Shown here one piece after another: positions 52,932-64,000 of a stretch of 64,000 bases of DNA (positions within the stretch are counted from its first letter, which is position 1; the number at the start of each line of letters is the position of its first letter). Location: NCBI GenBank assembly GCA_958510825.1, contig OY294046.1, positions 49,147,794 to 49,211,793 of the forward strand. The letters are read 5' to 3'. The DNA comes from Brachypterus glaber. Taxonomy: Eukaryota > Arthropoda > Insecta > Coleoptera > Kateretidae. A program made the translations under genes and the position numbers. Below the pieces are notes generated by a model. The model did not search any database, had not been told where the DNA came from, and saw only the letters and a program-made list of their open reading frames with translations.

Positions 52932-53705
52932 TTATTTACTTAATCTTTTCTATTTGTCATGGTTCGAACGCCCTTAGAGTAAAAATTTATATAGACAACC
53001 CTAAGTCGTACTTTTAGAGCCCTAAAAACACAAATCATGCAAATATCGATTAAATTCGTTTAAACCAGCCATAGTATTTGTAATTTTATAAAATTTAAAA
53101 GCCTTGATTTCTATGTTTTTTCTTTTTGAGTATAAAAATAAGCCTGCAAAAGTTTCTAACCCGTGCCAACAAAGCCCCGAAATTGCCCCTAAATTCCGAA
53201 AAAGTGCATTTAACATCAACATTTTGATGCGATTCTTGTTAAAATGTTGATGTTAAATGGCGCTTAGACCCGTTTGGACTTTTCGGACGTTTCGTAGATT
53301 AACGTAATATTTTATATTAACTGAAATAGGTTTATATAGAAAAAAAATGTGACATATTTTTTTTATTTAATATTTATAATTCGTCAGTAGCACAAATTAA
53401 TATAAAATGCAGTTTTTCGGAATTTATGGGCAATTTCGGGGCCATGTTGGCACGGGTTTCAAATTTTTGATCAAGCTAAGATTTTTGGCCCCTTTTGTGA
53501 TATTCAAAAAGAAAAAATATAGATATTATCAAGGTTTTTAAATTTTATAAAATTACTAACACTAGGGCTTGTTTTATAAGAATTATATTATTATTTGCGT
53601 GATTTTAGGGTTTTTAGGGCCCTTTAAGTACCCCTTAGGGTTGTCTCTGAAAATGTTTCCTCTAAGGGCGTTATAACCACGACACAGAAAAGATTAACTA
53701 AATAA
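52932..53705. mobile_element. 774-bp foldback element
   Basis: The ends TTATTTACTTAATCTTTTCT and AGAAAAGATTAACTAAATAA are inverse. The arms pair over about 350 bp, including AACGCCCTTAGAGTAAAAAT and CCGAAATTGCCCCTAAATTC. The centre is the inverted pair TTAACATCAACATTTT/AAAATGTTGATGTTAA. The left arm is shorter than the right. The solo arm at 15529-15990 shows the full-length arm. Confidence 0.88.
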
Positions 53706-54010
53706 TTTTTTTAAACCAGTGGCATTTTCTAGGATATAAAAATTATACTGATAATGATAACACTTAAAGTATGAGTTTTGTTTCTGGAAAGTTGCAGTTC
53801 TGAACTGGTTCAGAACTGGCGCAGTTGCAACAACGCTCAACCGCAAAGTTCTGAACCATTTTAAAACTGCAATTTTCGAGAAACAAAACAAACCTAGTAT
53901 AGAACGCACAGTTTTTGTATTCTGATGTAAGAATTTTTTGTTAACCAAAGACCACTTGGTTTGTGTTGTCCACTTTAGATAATAGCGTTACATAATAGTT
54001 AAACAGCCCC

Positions 54011-54016
54011 TTTATT
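54011..54016 (-). promoter_or_regulatory. Poly(A) signal AATAAA of the zinc-finger gene
   Basis: A canonical hexamer 18 nt beyond the TAA stop on the minus strand. It implies a very short 3' UTR. Confidence 0.55.
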
Positions 54017-54033
54017 TTCAGTTTAGACAGTGT

Positions 54034-57000
54034 TTAAAGTTTAAATAGCTTTAGTTTTTCTCTTAATGGAATTTCAATATTATGAATTTTTAGTTTATGT
54101 TCTCTTAGAGATCGACGTTGGCGGAATGACACGTTGCAAAGATCACACACGTATGGCTTCTCATCTGAAATTAAAATAATTTAAATTTGAAACTGGTACC
54201 TTTTCTTAACAGGTGGAAATCTTATGTATTTTAAACTAATTGTAAAAGTTTAAGTCTATCAGCAATTTTCTTGTTTTCGTTTTTCACGGATTCGTTATTT
54301 TTTCTGTTTTTATTTTTGACCATTTCCTTTTGTTCTTTTCTTTCTAGCTTTATAGAATTGTCTTTTTTAACGAGGCCATTATCAGATATAAATTTATTCA
54401 AAAACATCAAAAATGTATTTTATCCAATACATACAGATAATAAGACAATAACCAGCTTTATTGTAAATAGATAAACTCAATAATAACCCCCGCGTGGCTT
54501 TTACTTTATTGAGTGGATAATTATTTATTTTACCCACTCAACTGTCACTTGTCAAATTATTTTCTTGTAAATGTCATTAAAATTTTTAATAAAAATATGC
54601 ATTCCTAAGCTATTTATTGGATAAAACCTTGTATGGCACTCATGGGTAAACCGATATTGCCATCTCGAAAATTAACCTGCTTGGCTGACGCCTCGCAGGT
54701 TAATTTTCTCATGGGCAATATCTTACTTTACCCACTAGTACCATAAATAACTATTACTTATTATTCTACATTCATGCCTACGACTGAATTTTTACTAGTG
54801 TCAAAATTTGACATCTAATTAAAAATGTATAAATATATCAAAATTTATTAAAATGCCTATATCTCAGAAACTAATAGTTCTATGATAAAAATGATCACAT
54901 GTGTTTTTGTAGGGAACTAAACATTATTTTCATTTATGCAAAAAAGTCCTACTATAAATAATTAGTGAGATATCGCTAAAAAATAGAGTTTTTGTCATTT
55001 AGGCCCCTTGCCCTACGCTAATCTTAACCATATTTCTTAACCATATTTGATGTGACGCAAATAGAATAGGTCCTGAATCCTTTGGTGAAAGAATTTTTCA
55101 AATCGGACGTACAGTTCAAAAGTTAAAAGGTTTACATACATAAATACATACATAAAAATAGTATTTTTGAATTTTTTGAACATTTTTGAAAAAAAAAAGT
55201 TGATAAAATATTTCGTTACCTGTATGTCCCCTGAGATGCGAAGTAAGTTCCCCACTTTGGGCGAACCCTTTTCCGCAGAAATTGCACACGTACGGTTTGA
55301 CGCCGGTATGCTTCATTTTGTGCCTCCTCAAGACATCGTTTCTCGTGAATTTCATGTCGCACATGGGACACTCGAAGGGCCTTTCACTCGAATGGGTCCT
55401 CTCGTGTTTTTTCACCAAGGTGGTTGAGGTGAAGCCTTTGCCGCACTGGGAACATTTGAACGGTTTTAGTCCTGGAAAAAAATGCAAAAAAACTTATAAA
55501 AATTGCAAAGAACAAACATTATATTTAATTTTAACGATCTACTATTTTTTGTGTAATGTTCGGTTTAAGGTCGGAATGAATTATCACCTAAGTGCGCATG
55601 CTTAATGATTATACAGAGCGGTCCAAAAGTCACCCCCCCCCCCACTCTTAACTTTTGAACGAGTTTAGATATCGACTTAAAATTTAGAACTCTTAAATAA
55701 GACAACATAAACTATCTTTAAGCATATATTTGATACTTTTAGCTCTTAAAATGTGGGCAGGGGGGCATGGGGCGACATTTTTTTAAATGGAAAGGTGGGT
55801 CGTGTGATACATCATTTTAAAGCTTATAAAATTCTCCATTTAACTGTATATTTTTTATTTTTTTTAAACATTTTTTTTGGCTTTTGAAGCAAGGGTGCGA
55901 TATATTAAATTACTATCTTTAATATTACTATCTGGTCACAGACTACGTTTACACATAGCTATCTTCTCCGTCAATCTCTTTTATTCTCTAACACAACTTT
56001 TACAAAAAAAGGCCGACTGCTGTCAGGATTTATAAAGCCTTTTTTGTCAAAGTTGTGTTAGAGAAAAACAGATTGACGGAGAAGTTATAAATCTCGGTAG
56101 TTAGCGCTATTTGTAAATGTAGTCTGTATACTTGAAATTCAATAAAACCTGCAGTGTCTCATACCTCTGCTGCTTTCGTATAAGGGATCCGCCTTTGCGA
56201 AGCTTCGACGAAATTACGCACCCGAAGTGGTATGATCTTCGCCTTTTACCACACATTCACTGCAGGTTTTATTGAATTTCCAGTATAAGTATAGTTAATA
56301 AGTATTACCTAAATGATCCAACATATGAGCCTTCATATTAGATGATGTTTTTCCACAAATTACACACACAGGTCTCTCATTTGTGTGTCTCTTCATATGA
56401 ATTTTTAAATTACCTAAAAAGATTATTATTATTATTATTAAAAAAACAGTAAGCGGCCTAGCCGATGAGACTGTTATCAATAATTTGAATTAAACTTAAA
56501 ATATATCACATAAAATTACAATATCACAGAAAAATATATAGAATCACATTAACTTATCACATAGTTTTCACATAGAATAGTGAACAAGAGTATTGTTCCA
56601 TGCCTTTATTTCCTGATCAAGTCTGTTTTTGAACTGAATGACTGATAAGGCGTTTACAGTTTCACCACTAAGTCTGTTCCAGACATACACTACTCGGTTT
56701 GGAAAAGAGTTTTTACGTTGCAGCTTGTTACACCTCTCCTTGCTGAGTTTTTTATTGTGACCTCTTAACTGCTGGGTATCAAATTGTAGAAGTGCTTCCA
56801 TGTTGCATGTATAATGGCCTTGAGTAATTTTGTACAGCTCAATTAGATCTCCACGCTGCCTTCTTTGGGATAGGGTGGGGAGGTTAAGTATCTGGAGTCT
56901 TCTTTCATAGGGTTCATTTTTTAGTGAGGCTGGAAGCTTGGTGACTTTCCGTTGAACTTTTTCATGTGATTCAATGTCCTTTGCATAGTATGGACTCCAA

Positions 57001-60000
57001 ATACTTTGGGCATACTCGATCTTGGGTCTGATGAAGGATTTATGGAGTTTAAGGATCATTTCGGGAGTGAGGTTTTTGAAGGCTTTGGTTATGAGGTAGA
57101 TTAAACTGTTGGATTTCTTGGTGATGTTGGTAATGTGGGTTTCCCATTTTAGGTCCTCAGTTATAGTAAGTCCTAGGTCTCTCTGTTCCTTTACAGTGGT
57201 GACTGCAGTCTGGCCCAGGAAGTATTGATGTCTGGGATTATTTCTGCCGATGTGTAGGATGGATGTTCAAAAATTGTAATTTTTTAAATTATTATTTAAA
57301 TTTTTAATAAAAAAAAGGATATAAGTTCATCTACACCATCCTTACTAACATAACTTTTACTATGAGAAAGAAACAGTTAAGGGTTTACCCTTAATGCAAC
57401 CACAAAAAAAACACAACAAGTAAATCTATTACTCTCGTCTGTTTCATCAAGCAAGAGAGTAAATTAAAAATCGCACAGTGAATATTTTCAAAACAGATTC
57501 GAATATTGGATGTGCGAATATACTGCGTAGTTTATTTTATAAAACAACTATATTGTATACACAAACATATACTATTCAAATCTGTTGTAAAAATATTTAC
57601 TGTGCGATTTTTAATTTACCCTCTTGCTTGATGACACAGACCATAACTATTTAACCCCCTTGTAATAGAGCAACCTTCTTTTAAGAACCAGAAGAGTGAA
57701 AAAAATAGAAAATTATAAAACTTTATTTTTGTGTGTAAAAAGTTCTACTTACTCTCCGATTTGTATTTTTCGTTACATATCGGACACGTGACAGGAACGA
57801 AACTAAGGTGCACCCTATGGTGACTTTTTAGGGAGCCTCTATCCTTGAACCCTCGGCCGCACACCGAGCACAAATAAGGTCTTTCCGAGGAATGCGTTTT
57901 CATGTGCGCATTGAAATTGCACCGGAATTTGAAACTTTTTTGACACACCTCGCAAATTAGAGGCAATTGAGCTTCTTTCTGTTTGACATAGTCTTCGTCG
58001 TGAGTCTGCATATGTCTGCGAAGTGTTTCTGCAGTGACACAACCTAAAAAAAAGATTCGCTGCAAAACTTAATTTTAAGTAAAAAATATAAAATGCTTTC
58101 CTCGCCTTTCTTGACCTTTTATATAAAAAAAAAAGATTTACGCGAAAAAAATGTTCTGGTCGGGAAATTTATGACCACGAGATCGCTTGAGCTGGAAACT
58201 TTAAATTTGGAACTTAGGTTCCTTATCCTAAGTTCTCGAGAACTTGGTTAATGATAAGGTTAATTAATTAAAATAACTTACAAGGTGGGTACGACATGCG
58301 AGATAATATGTTCGCAAGCAGGAAAGCCTTGTATCCAAAAACTTAGACTTGCGTGGCGTGCGAAGTAACGCTCGCCACGATCTAACTCATCCCAAGTAAC
58401 ACAGCTATAAAGTATCTCTTACCGAATAAGCGCTAAGAGATGCTTTATACCTACTGTATTACTTGTGATGCGCTTTGGAGTCGGTCCCAAAAAAAGAACG
58501 CCCGATGGAGTGACTCTAACGCGCAACACGTCACATAAATTACCTTACTCCCGCATGTAGAAGCTCATACATTGGGTAAACTTGTGTAATATTATTAAAC
58601 AACTTTGGGTGAAAATAACGGGTTCCAAATCCAAATGAACATATTCTTTTAGGAATTTAAGACCAAAAATTAAAAATATTACGTCAAATTTAGGACAAAA
58701 TTTAGAAAACTTTAGGATCCAATCGATATGACCAAACAAAAAAAAATTACCCCCTTTTTAAAACATTTGAGAATTTTCTATAAGGAACCTATGGTCCAAA
58801 GCTGTAAGTTCTTGATCCAAATGAGTTTTCAGCTCAAAGCGTTTTCGAGTTATTGCGATCACAAAATTTCCCACACAGATTTTTTTTGCGGAAATAAGCT
58901 TTTATACATATAAAACGTCGAAAATAGTGAATTAAAACAACAAAAAAAAATTTTTTCACTAACTTGCGACTTTTCTTGGGTAAAGCAAAAGATAAGGTAT
59001 TTTTTATTCTAAAATAATAATGCTACTTACAGTAAAACACACAGTACATACTTTAAACGATTCTCACAAGATGGCAAGTGAAAGCAGTAATTTATTTTTT
59101 TTAATACAGATAGGTTTTGGAAAAAAATAGGACAGATTCAAAAAAAAATTAGGACAAAACGATTATTCGTTAAAAATTTTAGTACATTTCAAGCTTATTT
59201 GGCAAAATTTTAGGACAATGACAACTTTTTAGGATTGTAGGACATGTAGAACCCCCGAAATAACTATTACCAATTTTTACTAAACAGACCAACTAAATTT
59301 TTGCTCAAAAAATTTTTATATAACAAGCAAAAAAAAAATGCAAAAATACAAAGTTTTTTCTCTATTTTTGCTTCCCCATTTTGAAAATTTTCAAAATTTC
59401 GGATAGCTTTGTATTCGTAAAAAAATTTAATTTTTTTTGCGTATTTTTGCGTTTTGTGACATTTTATGTCCATATAAATCAATTTCAAGCAAAAAAAAAC
59501 TTTCTGGGCACGATAACTTAAGAACGCTTTAAGCTAGAGACTTGAAATTTGACATACGGTATCTTACCAAAAGTTCTAGCTCGGGATTGTTTTTGGTGAA
59601 CATTGGGTTGTGGCAAGGGGGGAAAATGGGGAAAAATACATTTTTTTTAGAAAAATTTGATAATTGCTATATAGGGGTTTTTGAGGTTGCTGAAATAAAA
59701 GCTGATAATAATTTTTTTCTAACTCCACCCCCGAGGGGGTAAATATTTTTAAATATTTTCAATATGTTCGTCAAAATTAGTATATAGGGGGTTTTGGGGT
59801 TGGCGAATATGAATCTGATAATAATTTTTTCTAATTTCACCCCCTGGGGGGTAGTTTTTGTGAAAACTGGTATATTGGGGTTTTCAAGGTTGCTGAAAGT
59901 GAATGATATTAAATATCAAAATCCACTCCCTGAGGGGTGGGGGGTAGTTTTCGTGAAAATTGGTATTGTATAGGTTGATGAAAGAGAATCTGATTATAAA

Positions 60001-63000
60001 AAAAAATCTAACTCCACCCCCAAAGGGGAGAAGTTTTCGTAAAAATTGGTATAATGGGGTTTTCCAGGTTAATGAAAGTGAATCTGATAAAAAATTCTAA
60101 CTCCACCCCCTGTCAGACAGGGGGTGGTTTTCTTAAAAATTTATATATTGGGGTTTTTGAGGTCGCTAAGACTGAATCTTTTAATAAAATTTTTCTAATT
60201 TCACCCCCTGAGGGGTAGGGGGTAGTTTTTGTGAAAATTGGTGTATTGGGGTTTTTAAGGTTGCTGAAAGAGAATCTGATAATAAAAAAGTTCTAACTGC
60301 ACCCCTAAGAGGCGGGAGGTAGTTTTCGTAAAAATTGGTATATTTTAAAGGTTTCTAAAAGTAAATCTAATAAAAAATCCATTTTACGCGCGGAGGTGTA
60401 AAATAGGAAGCTCTTTTACTGGGCAGTGTATTTAAATATTATTTGTTACAGCTAAAAATTCAACTTACCCTTATTACAAACTTTACAAGGAAACGGTTTT
60501 TTCTCATTCTGTAAATGTGTATAATGATGCTGTTTCAACAAATAGCCAAACAAAAATCTAGCACCACACGTTTTGCACTTATAACGCTTTTTATTATGAA
60601 TCCTCTTGTGAATATTCAGCGCGTGCTTCTTCGTAAACGTTTCGTGGCATACTTTACATTCTATAGGATCCCCAGGGCTTTCGTGAAACTTTAAATGCTT
60701 CTTGTACTTGAGTTTTAATCGAAATGATTCCCCACAGTGATTGCACGTGTATTTATCAGGTTTTAGGATTATAATGTCTATTTCTTCTGTTTTTGTTTCT
60801 TTGAATTTGATCTCTGGTTCAGGAGGAGCGTCTTCATCAGAAAGGTATACTTCATTAATCTGAATTTCATCATATTCTTCATCTTTGAAGGCTTCATCCT
60901 CAATTTTACGAAGAATGAGTTTTGTTTCTTCTTTATGTAGTCGGACGTCTGATTTAAGGCACAATTGTACAAAATCGTAGGTATACGAGACTGAATTTGT
61001 GCATTTTGTGCAGATTTGTTTGGGTAACATGTCATCATTGTTAAACTGGAAAGACAATTTCTTTAGGTGGAGTTTAAAAAAGGTAGACAAAGAATAAATA
61101 TCTGTCTCGGACAAGCGAGAAAAAAAACTTCAGAAAAAACATATGTATTTTGTTTAAAAAAAAAAAATCAACAAATAATTGTTTTTTATGATTTTTAATT
61201 ATTTTAAATGTTTATAAAAAATAAAAAAGAGCAGCCCTTTAAAACATTTGGATCCCTGACGGCCCTATAGTATCCATAGGCGCCGCGGCACACCGGCTTT
61301 TTAAAACTCCAGGTGGCCAATATTTTTTTAAATTTAAAAATAAAAAAGTTATAGTTATATAAATATATTACATAAATAAAAAAAATTAAATATAAAGAAA
61401 CTAAATTAAATATTAAAAAAACTAAACTAAATAAAAAAAAAAAACACTAAATATGTATTAAAAAAATCAAGAAAAATAGCTAAAAATACAAAAACTGTTA
61501 ATTTTATAACTATATAAATTAGCAATTCCCTACTTTTTTAATTTCAAAAAAGTTGTAACTTTCAAGAAATAAAAATCAAAAAGTTGTTAATTTTATAATA
61601 TTATAATAAAAACATTTTTACTTGAGATTTAAAATTTCCAAATTTTACTTTTTTAAATCACAAAAAAGTTGAAAATTGTATGAAAACAAAAGTTTAAATT
61701 TTTCACCCTTTTCCAAGACTGAAATAAAACATTTTTAGTTTTTGCCATGAAAAAGTTGTAAAATTAATTAAAAATATAAAAGTTGTGAATTTACGAAATA
61801 GTTGTACATTTCAGAAAAAAATTTTTTTAAATAAAATTAATTAATAACTGGTTAAGTTATTTATATGTTTTCAAGGTTTGAAAATTCCAACTTTCATATT
61901 TTTAACCCATGAAATTTACAACTTTTTCATTTTAAAGGCAAAGCTCCCCACATGGCTATGGCCCTGAATACTATTTGAAGTTTTAACAATAATAATATTT
62001 TAATATTATTACAAATTTGACTGATTTTATAATATAAAATTTCAATTTGACGTCATTTAAGTACAGCCTTTTAACAAAAACAAAAATCCTTTTTTTATAA
62101 AATTGAAAAAAAAATATTTTAATGAACTAAAACTATGTTCAGGCAAGTTAAAACTACCAATTTTTTCCAAGCTAATTAAAAAATTTCCAGCCCTGTATAG
62201 CTTGGCAATATTTCCCCTCCCATAAAGTGTGTTATGTAAGGGGCTGTCCATATATTACGTAACGCAAATTGTACCAAAATTCATACACTTCATACCCCGT
62301 TTCTGGCGTTATTAAAGGCTGTAGAGATTTCGTATTTTGACTACCCCCTCCAAATAGGGGGGTGTTAGGGGGGGTAGCCAAAATATAAAATCTCTGCAGC
62401 CTTTAATAACACAAGAACCGGGGTATGAAGTGTATGAATTTTGGTACAATTTGTGTTACGTAATATATGGACAGCCCCTAATACTAGAATGAGCCCTAAC
62501 ATTATTAACACATTCACTACCAGGGCTATATTTGAATTTTGACCACAGACCAAGCATAAGTACAAACATGACACAAAAAGTCATGTGTTTACTAGCTATC
62601 TAAAAGTATCAACTATGCACAGACCGTCCCTTATATGAGTCACACCTTCCTACAAAGCATGTTAAAACAACCCTCTTAGATCACTTTTAAAGCAGCCATT
62701 TAATACAGCAAGATTATTGGCTTGTATATGAAACATCGGTCTATTTGAAAAATTGTCATGGCTCATGTATGAGCTACTCGATAGCAAACATGTTAATGAA
62801 CCCTTACTGGATTTATTATTTTCTGTTCCTTATAGATAGATAAAAACAAGGGTTAACACTCGCTCGAAAATTTGGACTTCGAAAATTTCAAATAATTCCT
62901 TGGGACTGTACAATGAGTTCCATGAATGTTTACCCCTCAGATAAAAACATGAAAAGTACAAGTCTAATGTTTGAGCTTAGCCTAGTTAATATTTAATAAT

Positions 63001-63246
63001 AAGTAAAAATATGTTAAAAATAGTTTTTAATTCAATATTATGCTCTTTTCGCAATACATTAACTAATAAAAAATGTTGGCTTACCCTTAAACCAGTAATT
63101 TGGCTGACAAAATCCACGACTTTGTTTTGGTTAACCAGACTTAAAGGGATCTCATCGGACAGTATAGTTGAAGAAAAAAGATCTTGCATAACGTTTTCAT
63201 CTTCTTTTAAACAAATTCTACAAATTTTTTCGAAATTTACGTCCAT
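54034..63246 (-). CDS. ZAD-domain C2H2 zinc-finger transcription factor, six exons, 505 aa
   Basis: Exons, 5' to 3': 63246-63085, 61045-60469, 58043-57753, 56413-56309, 55471-55220, 54164-54034. All have GT/AG borders and compatible phases, totalling 1518 nt with one stop. The N-terminal ZAD spans about residues 1-85: CRICLKEDENVMQDLF, then FNNDDMLPKQICTKC, giving the paired Cys of the zinc-coordinated dimerisation domain. An acidic linker (about 115-155, DEEYDEIQINEVYLSDEDAP) follows. Then come twelve C2H2 fingers from YTCNHCGESF (about 160) to CDLCNVSFRQRRSLREH. Finger 4 is split by an intron and has GC for the usual GF (CNKGCVTAETLRRH). Finger 8 is one spacer shorter (CVICGKTSSNMKAHMLDH). 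Linkers such as HSSERPF and HTGVKPY are typical of DNA-binding fingers. It is probably a nuclear sequence-specific regulator; the orthologue is not identifiable from this reading. Confidence 0.95.
54641..54734. repeat. Palindromic MITE in zinc-finger intron 5
   Basis: CATGGGTAAACCGATATTGC and GGGCAATATCTTACTTTACC are the outer arms. GAAAATTAACCTGC and GCAGGTTAATTTTC form the inner stem. Confidence 0.75.
55614..55870. mobile_element. GCGGTCCAAAAGTCAC-family MITE, half copy
   Basis: An intact tip, TA then CAGAGCGGTCCAAAAGTCAC, and the first 250 bp of the family are present. The second arm is missing. It lies in zinc-finger intron 4. Confidence 0.8.
55939..56126. mobile_element. 188-bp palindromic MITE
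   Basis: CAGACTACGTTTACA pairs with TGTAAATGTAGTCTG. TTCTCCGTCAATCT pairs with AGATTGACGGAGAA. TCTCTAACACAACTTT pairs with AAAGTTGTGTTAGAGA. Confidence 0.85.
56127..56286. mobile_element. 160-bp palindromic MITE abutting the previous one
   Basis: TATACTTGAAATTCAATAAA and AACCTGCAGTG pair with CACTGCAGGTT and TTATTGAATTTCCAGTATA. The core is GC-richer and contains TAAGGGATCCGCCTTTGCGA. Confidence 0.85.
56422..57265 (-). mobile_element. 5'-truncated non-LTR element (CR1/L2/Jockey-like RT C-terminus)
   Basis: Translation on the minus strand from about 57262 gives ILHIGRNNPRHQYFLG, then VKEQRDLGLTITEDLKWETH, KSFIRPKIEYAQSIWSPYY, QRRQRGDLIELYKITQG and RVVYVWNRLSGETVNA, to a stop at 56568. These are standard blocks downstream of the RT core in CR1/L2/Jockey-type ORF2. 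A 3' UTR and an (AATAAT)n tail end at 56422, only 8-9 nt before the splice acceptor of zinc-finger exon 4. The C-terminal frame is intact over 230 codons, so it is fairly young. Confidence 0.88.
57437..57641. mobile_element. 205-bp palindromic MITE in zinc-finger intron 3
   Basis: GTCTGTTTCATCAAGCAAGAG pairs with CTCTTGCTTGATGACACAGAC. AAATTAAAAATCGCACAGT pairs with ACTGTGCGATTTTTAATTT. Confidence 0.87.
58394..58464. mobile_element. 71-bp palindromic MITE, uninterrupted relative of 14635-15362
   Basis: AAGTAACACAGCTATAAAGT with ATCTCTTA pairs with TAAGAGATGCTTTATACC and TACTGTATTACTT. The central AGCGCT matches the split copy. Confidence 0.78.
59279..60430 (+). mobile_element. Long copy of the transposon with an internal variable minisatellite
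   Basis: The right end CTCTTTTACTGGGCAGTGTA is inverse to the end at 32339. Left-part blocks AATTTTCAAAATTTCGGA and GACATTTTATGTCCATATAA are shared with the short copy. From about 59660 to 60400 there are about seven units of 90-115 bp. Each contains CTAACTCCACCCCCxxGGGG, a GTAGTTTTCGTGAAAATTGG phrase and GGTTGCTGAAAGTGAATCTG. Confidence 0.8.
61170..61960. repeat. Low-complexity AT-rich tract in zinc-finger intron 1
   Basis: Imperfect runs of AAACTAAATTAAATATTAAA and repeated AAAAGTTGTAAATTT phrases. A GC-rich end-like segment (ATCCATAGGCGCCGCGGCAC) lies at 61273, suggesting a degraded transposon. Confidence 0.55.
62239..62479. mobile_element. 241-bp palindromic MITE (AGGGGCTGTCC tip)
   Basis: The arms AGGGGCTGTCCATATATTAC and GTAATATATGGACAGCCCCT are exact inverses. 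The pairing goes on through AATTGTACCAAAATTCATAC and CACTTCATACCCCG, about 100 bp in all. TA flanks both sides. Confidence 0.9.
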
Positions 63247-64000
63247 TTTGACACTTTTAGGTTATACTTTGTTTGCAATGTTGCCGTCTGTTTAATTATC
63301 GATTTTTGCATCGTTGCCGGCTTTATGTGCGATTTCAGCTGCTGTGGGCATCCAACCATTTCAGCCAACATGTCAGATCATATTGTATTCCAGCAAAACT
63401 TTACAGACGAACCATCACACGGGTTGATGGCCCGTCGGTAATGTTTTCCTGGGATGCAATACGCGCCAATGATGATGACACTTAAATTCTACTTATCACA
63501 TTTAGCTAGTTTTCTTGGAAAGGGAATATCAGGGAAAATATAAAAAAAAAACACCATATTAGAATTTTCGGTAACTTTATTACCACTTAGAAAGGCGGTA
63601 AAAATAAATAAACAATAAATTAATAACTAAATTGTGACTTACTATTTGTAAGTAGTTAACAGAGAATCCAAGTATGTATAAAAAACCTTATAATATAGAA
63701 CATCACATTCATGGAACTTTTAAATCTAAAAACATTAATTTTCCAATAAAAAATAAAACAAAATTCAAAAAATAATCAAAATTAAAAAAAAATGTGTTGT
63801 GGTGCTAATAATTATTATAGGCATCCAACATTTTATTTGAACTTCTAACTAGAAGTTGAAATTAAAAAATCTGAGAAATTAAACTGCTTTTTACCCAACT
63901 GACCATGAAAGAAGAGTATTTATTTTATCCCGATTATATCCTTTCCTTTTAGCTTTATGTTTAGTTATCACAAATATTATCACACATATTGTAGTAAATA
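63247..64000. other. 5' flank of the zinc-finger gene
   Basis: It should hold the promoter and 5' UTR of the minus-strand gene. The block 63300-63480 is GC-richer than its surroundings. Its short frames have no recognisable family. The remainder is AT-rich. Confidence 0.4.

Noticed and set aside
63273..63485. 70-residue plus-strand frame upstream of the zinc-finger gene
   Set aside because: No recognised domain. It overlaps the expected promoter/5' UTR of the divergent gene, so it is not called.
1..64000. CRISPR arrays, operons, riboswitches or phage modules
   Set aside because: The DNA is insect nuclear. The regularly spaced repeats seen are minisatellites or transposon arms without spacers of CRISPR type.

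Overview
The window is AT-rich (roughly 70% A+T) nuclear DNA from an insect. The reasons are a complete intron-split circadian gene period, a ZAD-type C2H2 zinc-finger gene (a class greatly expanded in insects), eukaryotic tRNA genes, tRNA-derived SINEs, and very many short inverted-repeat transposons. My best guess is a beetle, but the order is an inference. It is not a prokaryotic locus: there are no operons, CRISPR arrays or prophages.

Three host protein genes are visible. (1) 311-535, plus strand: the last coding exon of a small heat-shock (alpha-crystallin) gene whose 5' part lies left of the window. (2) 13566-26955, minus strand: period. I could join 19 coding exons with consistent phases and GT/AG borders into a 1123-residue reading frame. 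It runs from the N-terminal MESESG...[13 protein letters not shown] block through an NLS, PAS-A and PAS-B to the C-terminal [13 protein letters not shown] block. (3) 54034-63246, minus strand: a six-exon ZAD plus 12-finger gene of 505 residues. Two tRNA genes, Met-CAT and Thr-AGT, lie at 38.7-39.4 kb.

The rest is mostly mobile DNA. An apparently intact two-ORF LINE of the RNase-H-bearing R1/I/LOA-like group occupies about 42.9-48.1 kb. A 5'-truncated relative at 6.86-7.40 kb has a 14-bp target-site duplication. A Gypsy-type RT fragment abuts a 200-N assembly gap at 48672-48871. After the gap comes a Tc1/mariner-type element (to 52111) with a truncated transposase and an internal 109-bp minisatellite. 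A CR1/L2-type LINE 3' fragment lies in a zinc-finger-gene intron. At least 25 palindromic or foldback elements, two SINE copies and a 350-bp pentanucleotide array complete the picture.

Region by region: 1-13.5 kb, small-HSP exon then transposons nested up to three deep; 13.5-27 kb, period with MITEs in its introns; 27-38.6 kb, intergenic palindromic elements; 38.7-39.4 kb, tRNA genes; 39.6-42.9 kb, satellite DNA and MITEs; 42.9-53.7 kb, LINE, gap, DNA transposon, SINE, foldback; 54-63.2 kb, zinc-finger gene with transposon-filled introns. The host genes show no functional partnership beyond being neighbours. The most notable non-canonical signals are a decayed partial copy of period exon 3, an orphan plus-strand exon inside a period intron, transposon DNA supplying likely splice or poly(A) context to host genes, and several repeat families I cannot name.
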